Assembly: GCA_021166835.1 (NCBI GenBank)
Contig: JAJPEN010000052.1
Span: 1-19,196 of the forward strand
DNA from: Burkholderiaceae bacterium
GTDB taxonomy: Bacteria > Pseudomonadota > Gammaproteobacteria > Burkholderiales > Burkholderiaceae
Reading direction: 5' to 3'
Length of the DNA: 19,196 bases
Shown here: one piece after another, positions 13,901-19,196 of the stretch
Layout of the letters: every line of letters starts with the position of its first letter
Numbering within the stretch: the first letter of the stretch is position 1
Notes under the pieces: model-generated
The model's input: only the letters and a program-made list of their open reading frames with translations
Database searches by the model: none
Told to the model about the DNA's origin: nothing
Program-made: the position numbers and the translations under genes

Positions 13901-14587
13901 CTAGCGGCGCATCGACGCCGCCTGGAACATCGCCAGGCCGCGCTCGACGTATTCGTCGATCGAGTAGCGCCGCGACAGCCGCCAGTGCTTCAGCGCCCAT
14001 GAGTGCGCGAACATCACCGCCTGGTGCGTGAGGAACTCGACGTCGAGGTCGTCGGCAAAGACCTTCGCGTCGACGCAGTCCTGGATCGTGCGCGCGATCA
14101 GCTCGTTGGACTGCAGTTCGGCCTGCATCACGAGCTTGCGGTGCGCCGGCGACAGCGAACGCGTCGAGCGATAGGCGAGCACCGTGGCGTCGCGCAGCCG
14201 ATCGACCACTCGACAGTAGGTCGTCACCGCGGTGCGGAAGCGCTCGAGCGGATCGTCGAGCTTCGCGAGCGCCGCCGGAATCTCGCGTCCGTAGGCGTCG
14301 ACCACCTCGAGGATCGCCAGCAGCAGCACGTCGTCCTTGTCCTCGACGTACTGGTAGACGAGGCCGGTGCTGATGCCGGCGCGCGCGGCGATTTCCTGGA
14401 CGGTGGTGCGGTAGTAGCCCTGGCTGGAGAAGAGTTCGACGGCTGCTGCGACGATCTGCCGGCGGCGCTGCGCGACGAGCGCCTCGTCGCCGACGCGGGC
14501 CTTTACCGGCGGGTTTCGCGGGTCGGGCTGCGCAGTGCCGCTTCGGGTAGCGCCAGCTCCGCGCCTTCTCGGGCTCGACGTGCTCAC
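13901..14587 (-). CDS. TetR/AcrR family transcriptional regulator
   Basis: A 228-residue regulator. Residues 1-38 are a basic, disordered-looking extension; the TetR DNA-binding domain follows: RRRQIVAAAVELFSSQGYYR (41-60), TTVQEIAARAGISTGLVYQYVEDKDDVL (61-88), with the helix-turn-helix about 64-83. The C-terminal ligand domain (about 95-225) is helical. It starts with GTG at 14587, overlapping the stop of the TRAP large permease gene as GTGA (14584-14587); no independent ribosome-binding site is visible and no other start codon precedes the HTH. Placed last in the operon, it probably senses the imported acid or its CoA ester and feeds back on the operon; the operator lies outside the window. 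Confidence 0.92.
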   Translation of the reverse strand: MSTSSPRRRGAGATRSGTAQPDPRNPPVKARVGDEALVAQRRRQIVAAAVELFSSQGYYRTTVQEIAARAGISTGLVYQYVEDKDDVLLLAILEVVDAYGREIPAALAKLDDPLERFRTAVTTYCRVVDRLRDATVLAYRSTRSLSPAHRKLVMQAELQSNELIARTIQDCVDAKVFADDLDVEFLTHQAVMFAHSWALKHWRLSRRYSIDEYVERGLAMFQAASMRR

Positions 14588-15900
14588 TCGATGAAGCGCA
14601 ACAGCCCGAGCGTGATGAAGGGAAACGTGATCAGGATTCCGACGCGGATGAAATCGCTCGCGAGGAAGGGCATCACGCCGCGAAACGATTCGGACATCGG
14701 AACGCCGGGCGCCATCGAGTTGATGACGAAGACGTTCAACCCGAAGGGCGGCGTGATCAGTCCCATCTCCACGACGATCAGTACGAGGATGCCGAACCAG
14801 ATCGCGGTGTGCTCGTGCGACAGTCCGTAATCCAGCCCCATCACGATCGGGAACAGCACCGGGATCGTGATGAGGATCATCGACATCGAGTCCATCACGC
14901 AGCCGAGCGCGACGTAGAACAGCAGGATCAGCAGCAGGATCGTCATCGGCGAATAGCCGCTGCCGGCGATCGCGGCCGCCGCCTGGTTGGGCATCTGCGT
15001 GATCGCGAGGAAGGCGTTGAACAGGTCCGCGCCGATCAGGATGAGGAAGATCATCGCGGTGAGGCTGGCCGTGCCGAGCAGGCAGTCGAGGATGCCCTTC
15101 ATCCGCATGCCGTTGACGATGGCGATCGCGCCGGTGGCGGCCGCGCCCACCGCCGCACCTTCGGTCGGCGTGAAGAAGCCGCCGTAGATGCCGCCCATGA
15201 CGACGATGAACACGATGATGACCGGCAGCAATTCCGCCAGCGTCTTCAATCGCGTGGCCATCGATGCTTTCGGCGCCGCCGGTCCGGCCTTCGGATCGAA
15301 ACGCACGACGATCGCGATCGCGACCATGTAGCCGAGTGCGGCGAGGATTCCTGGCGCCATCGCCGCGAGGAACAGCTTGCCGATCGACTGCTCGGTGAGG
15401 ATCGCGTAGACGACGAGCACGACCGACGGCGGAATGAGAATGCCCAGCGTGCCTCCGGCGGCGAGCGACCCGGTGGCCAGGCGCCCCGAGTAGTTCAACC
15501 GCTTCATCTCCGGCAGCGACACGTGCGCCATCGTCGCCGCGGTGGCGAGCGAGGAGCCGCAGATCGATCCGAAGGCCGCGCAGGCGCCGATGCCGGCCAT
15601 CGCGATGCCGCCGCGGCGATGCCCGAGCCAGGCGGCAGCCGCATTGAAGATGCCGGTGGACAGTCCGGAGCCGGTGGCGAACTGTCCCATGAGAATGAAC
15701 AGCGGGATCACCGACAGCGAGTAGTTCGCCGCCTGGAAATAGGGCGCCGAGTTCATGTAGTTGAGCATCGGTTCGAGCCCCGACACCCAGATGTAGCCCA
15801 CGCCGCCCACGAGCAGCAGCGTGAGCCCCACCGGAATGCCGAGCACGAGCAATACGACGAGCACGCCGAACATCAGCAGCGATATGGTCATCCCGCTCAA
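14584..15900 (-). CDS. TRAP transporter large permease subunit (DctM-like)
   Basis: A 438-residue protein with about 12 membrane helices, typical of the DctM/ion-transporter superfamily. Visible family features include GIPVGLTLLLVGGVGYIWV near the N-terminus, the MGQFATGSGLSTGIFNAAAAWLGHRRGGIAMA region, GSLAAGGTLGILIPPSVVLVVY (conserved GGTLGILIPPS motif), and GFFTPTEGAAVGAAATGAI. It forms the Na+-coupled channel of the TRAP system in the inner membrane. A TTG at 15900 has AGGGG at ideal distance; the ATG at 15891, three codons on, has no properly spaced site and is the alternative. It lies 19 nt after the small permease and overlaps the TetR gene by 4 nt. Confidence 0.95.
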   Translation of the reverse strand: MSGMTISLLMFGVLVVLLVLGIPVGLTLLLVGGVGYIWVSGLEPMLNYMNSAPYFQAANYSLSVIPLFILMGQFATGSGLSTGIFNAAAAWLGHRRGGIAMAGIGACAAFGSICGSSLATAATMAHVSLPEMKRLNYSGRLATGSLAAGGTLGILIPPSVVLVVYAILTEQSIGKLFLAAMAPGILAALGYMVAIAIVVRFDPKAGPAAPKASMATRLKTLAELLPVIIVFIVVMGGIYGGFFTPTEGAAVGAAATGAIAIVNGMRMKGILDCLLGTASLTAMIFLILIGADLFNAFLAITQMPNQAAAAIAGSGYSPMTILLLILLFYVALGCVMDSMSMILITIPVLFPIVMGLDYGLSHEHTAIWFGILVLIVVEMGLITPPFGLNVFVINSMAPGVPMSESFRGVMPFLASDFIRVGILITFPFITLGLLRFIE

Positions 15901-15919
15901 GGAGATCCCCTCTGTTCTT

Positions 15920-16444
15920 CTAGGCGAATTTTCTTCCGCTGCGCAATGCGCGGGCGATGCACACCAGCGTGAGCAGTGCCATCGAAAGGACGATGGGCAC
16001 GAAGATCCACCAGGTGGGGATCAGCAGCATCATCGACATGTCGTGGAACTCGTACTGGTTCCAGCCACCGAGCGTCAGGCGCCACGTCATCAACGCCGCC
16101 ACGGCGGCGAACAGCGCGTCGCTGGAGATCGCGAGCTGGCGGCGCAGCGCGAGCGGGAACATGCCGACGAACATGTCGACCGCGACGTTGCCGCCCCGCA
16201 GGTGGCAGTAGGGCAGCATCGCGAAGACGGCGATCGCCGTGCCGCGTTCGACGAGTTCGAAGTCGCCGACCAGCGGCGCGTTGAACAGGCTGCGGCTCAG
16301 AATGCTGAGCACCGAGACGCCGGTGAAACCGAGCATCACGATTCCGCCGGCGATCGCCAGCCACGTGCATGCCCGCTCGAGCGCCTGTTCGGCGCCCGGG
16401 CGGGCAGGGGCGGCGTCGGTGATCCGACTCTCGCCCTCGCTCAT
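15920..16444 (-). CDS. TRAP transporter small permease subunit (DctQ-like)
   Basis: A 174-residue protein with four hydrophobic helices (about 28-50, 66-85, 105-125 and 140-165), the standard DctQ topology. Family residues such as the LSRSLFNAPLVGDFELVERG stretch (49-68), a YCHLRGGNVAVDMFV motif (78-92) after helix two, and a Trp-containing third to fourth helix region (MMLLIPTWWIFVPIVL) are visible. It assembles with the large permease in the inner membrane. The ATG overlaps the stop of the solute-binding protein gene as ATGA (16441-16444), with GAGAAGA just upstream, so translation is coupled. Confidence 0.93.
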   Translation of the reverse strand: MSEGESRITDAAPARPGAEQALERACTWLAIAGGIVMLGFTGVSVLSILSRSLFNAPLVGDFELVERGTAIAVFAMLPYCHLRGGNVAVDMFVGMFPLALRRQLAISSDALFAAVAALMTWRLTLGGWNQYEFHDMSMMLLIPTWWIFVPIVLSMALLTLVCIARALRSGRKFA

Positions 16445-17469
16445 TTCTTCTCGTACTTCGCGATCAGCGCAACCGCTTCGTCATAGAGCTTCTGGCCGTT
16501 GGGGGTGCCGGCGATCCACGCGTCGACGACCGGCTGTGTCGCCTTCTTCCAGCGCGCCTTCTCCTCGGGCGACAGGCGCGTGATCTCGTGGCCCAGTTCC
16601 TTCGCCTGCTCGAGCCCGGGCACCTCGGCGTCGTCCCAGGCCTTGCCGACTTCGCCGATGAAGTTGTCGCCCGAGTTCTTGTCGATGACCGCCTTCAGGT
16701 CGGCCGGCAGGCTCTCGTACTTCTGCTTGTTCATCGCCATCAGGAACACGTTCGTGTACAGGCCCGTGTACGTGTGGTACTTCGTCAGCTCGTTCAGGCG
16801 CTGCGGCTTCATCACCTCCCAGGGCACTGTGACGCCGTCGGCCACGCCGCGCGACAGCGCCTCGTAGGCCTCGGGCAGCGGCATGCCGACCGGCGAGGCA
16901 CCCATCAGCTTGAGCGCGTCGCCCACCGGCTTGGTGGGCAGGCGCAGCTTCCTGCCCTGCAGGTCTTCCATCTTCGTGACGAGCTTGTCCTTCATGTGCA
17001 CGAGGCCCGGCGCGTGGCAATGCAGCACGATCGGGTGGACGTCCTTGTATTCCTCGCGCAGGTGCAGCTTGTAGAAGTCCCAGATGGCGCGCGCGGTGGC
17101 CTCGGCGGTGTCGCCGACGACGAAGGGCAGCTCGAACACGGCCGAGATCGGAAAGCGCCCCGGCGTGTAGCCGGGAACCGTCCAGACGATGTCGGCGACG
17201 CCCGTGCGTGCCTGGTCGTAGAGCTGCGGCGGCTTGCCGCCGAGCTGCATCGACGGGTAGATCTCGCACTTGATCCGCCCGCCGGAGTCTTTCTCCACGC
17301 GCTCGGCCCAGGGCTGGAAGAGCTTCGTCTGCGCCGGCGCCATCGGCGACAGGAAGTGCGACATGCGCAGCTTGATCTGCTCCTGCGCGCGCACGGTTCC
17401 GGCCACGCCGGATACGGCCGCTGCGCCCGCGACGGCGAGCGTGTTCTTCAGGAAAGTTCTCTTTTCCAC
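16441..17469 (-). CDS. TRAP transporter solute-binding protein (DctP-like)
   Basis: A 342-residue periplasmic receptor. It has a signal peptide (KRTFLK then a hydrophobic stretch, likely cleaved after TVRA, residue 28; the KR pair with FLK resembles a weak twin-arginine signal). The mature part opens IKLRMSHFLSPMAPAQT and includes MEDLQGRKLRLPTKPVGDAL, where R176 is at the position of the carboxylate-clamping arginine of DctP-type receptors, and LPEAYEALSRGVADGVTVPW (198-217), typical of the ligand-contact region. It therefore probably binds an organic acid; the exact ligand cannot be read. The start is GTG at 17469 with AAGGGGAG 5 nt upstream. It sits 37 nt after the acyl-CoA dehydrogenase. 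Confidence 0.94.
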   Translation of the reverse strand: MEKRTFLKNTLAVAGAAAVSGVAGTVRAQEQIKLRMSHFLSPMAPAQTKLFQPWAERVEKDSGGRIKCEIYPSMQLGGKPPQLYDQARTGVADIVWTVPGYTPGRFPISAVFELPFVVGDTAEATARAIWDFYKLHLREEYKDVHPIVLHCHAPGLVHMKDKLVTKMEDLQGRKLRLPTKPVGDALKLMGASPVGMPLPEAYEALSRGVADGVTVPWEVMKPQRLNELTKYHTYTGLYTNVFLMAMNKQKYESLPADLKAVIDKNSGDNFIGEVGKAWDDAEVPGLEQAKELGHEITRLSPEEKARWKKATQPVVDAWIAGTPNGQKLYDEAVALIAKYEKK

Positions 17470-17506
17470 TTCGTCTCCCCTTGGTATCTACGGAATGAAA
17501 CCCGGG

Positions 17507-18703
<1,197 letters not shown>

Positions 18704-18706
18704 GCG

Positions 18707-19196
18707 TCAGTTGCCTTCGAACTTCGGCGTCTGCTTGGCGACGAACGCATGATAAGCGCGGTGAAAATCCTGCGTCTGCATACAGATCGCCTGCGCCTGC
18801 GCCTCGGCCTCGATCGCCTCCTCCAGGCCCATGTTCCACTCCTGCAGCAGCATCTTCTTGGTCATCGCGTGCGCGAAGGTGGGGCCCTCGGCGAGCGAGT
18901 GCGCCATCTGCCTGGCGCGCTCGGCGAGCGCCTCGGGCTCGACCAGCGCGTTGTAGAAGCCCCAGCGCTCGGCCTCCTCGCCCGGCATCGCGCGGCCGGT
19001 GAAGAGCAGCTCCGAGGCGCGCCCGTGCCCGACGATCGAGGACAGCAGCGTGCACGCGCCCATGTCGGCGCCAGCCAGCCCCACCTTCACGAACAGGAAC
19101 GCCACCTTGCTCTTCGGCGTGCCGTACCGGATGTCCGAGCCGCAGGCGAGCATCGTGCCGGCGCCGGCGCAGATGCCGTCGATCGCGCAGACGATC
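18707..19196 (-). CDS. Enoyl-CoA hydratase/isomerase family protein (5' end missing)
   Basis: The last 162 residues of a crotonase-family protein; the 5' part lies past the window edge. The visible part starts [23 protein letters not shown], the oxyanion-hole and binding-loop region, then [40 protein letters not shown] and a C-terminal helix region ending [13 protein letters not shown]. The position after GLAGAD, where hydratases often carry the second catalytic Glu/Asp, has an acidic residue in GADMGA. It likely hydrates the enoyl-CoA formed by the adjacent dehydrogenase, but hydratase and isomerase cannot be separated with the N-terminal half missing. It is the first visible gene of the operon. 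Confidence 0.92.
   Translation of the reverse strand, partial: IVCAIDGICAGAGTMLACGSDIRYGTPKSKVAFLFVKVGLAGADMGACTLLSSIVGHGRASELLFTGRAMPGEEAERWGFYNALVEPEALAERARQMAHSLAEGPTFAHAMTKKMLLQEWNMGLEEAIEAEAQAQAICMQTQDFHRAYHAFVAKQTPKFEGN

Overview
The window is GC-rich bacterial chromosome with dense, short-spaced genes. The nuoM-nuoN-Nudix order, the protein sequences and the TRAP/acyl-CoA catabolic content suggest a betaproteobacterium, probably of the order Burkholderiales. That assignment is inferred from gene content and sequence style; no marker gene fixes the species.

Layout. 1-2220 (+): the 3' end of nuoM, complete nuoN, and an ADP-ribose-type Nudix hydrolase 9 nt behind nuoN, i.e. the tail of a complex I operon. 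2221-4570: a small accessory patch holding a candidate terminator hairpin, a near-perfect 48-nt palindrome, the 3' remnant of a vapC PIN toxin gene, a Uma2-family nuclease-fold gene (-), and a two-gene RES-type toxin-antitoxin module (+) with an ATGA overlap and its own sigma70-like promoter. 4578-4662 (-): tRNA-Ser(UGA), whose 3' end faces the patch. 4689-5855 (-): an orphan PAS histidine kinase. 5990-6970 (+): a zinc-free quinone oxidoreductase of the MDR family. 6951-8467 (-): a translationally coupled pair, a dienoyl-CoA isomerase-like protein then a 2-hydroxychromene-2-carboxylate isomerase-like protein. 8661-11883 (+): a YhhQ-type queuosine-precursor transporter and a large YbbP/FtsX-type permease without its ATPase. 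11940-12377 (-): an exported DUF4124 protein. 12461-13834 (+): rmuC. 13901-19196 (-): a six-gene operon, reading enoyl-CoA hydratase (cut by the window edge), acyl-CoA dehydrogenase, TRAP solute-binding protein, TRAP small permease, TRAP large permease, TetR regulator.

How the genes work together. The right-hand operon reads as uptake of an organic acid by a TRAP transporter, followed by CoA-thioester dehydrogenation and hydration, with a TetR regulator made last through a GTGA overlap; no CoA ligase is visible, so activation must be encoded elsewhere. In the RES module the upstream gene would neutralise and probably autoregulate the NAD+-degrading toxin, but it lacks a recognisable Xre-type helix-turn-helix at its N-terminus, which makes it the most interesting object here. 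Several starts are not ATG (dctM-like, dctP-like, TetR, rmuC). Few intrinsic terminators with T-tracts are visible; GC-rich hairpins sit between convergent genes instead.
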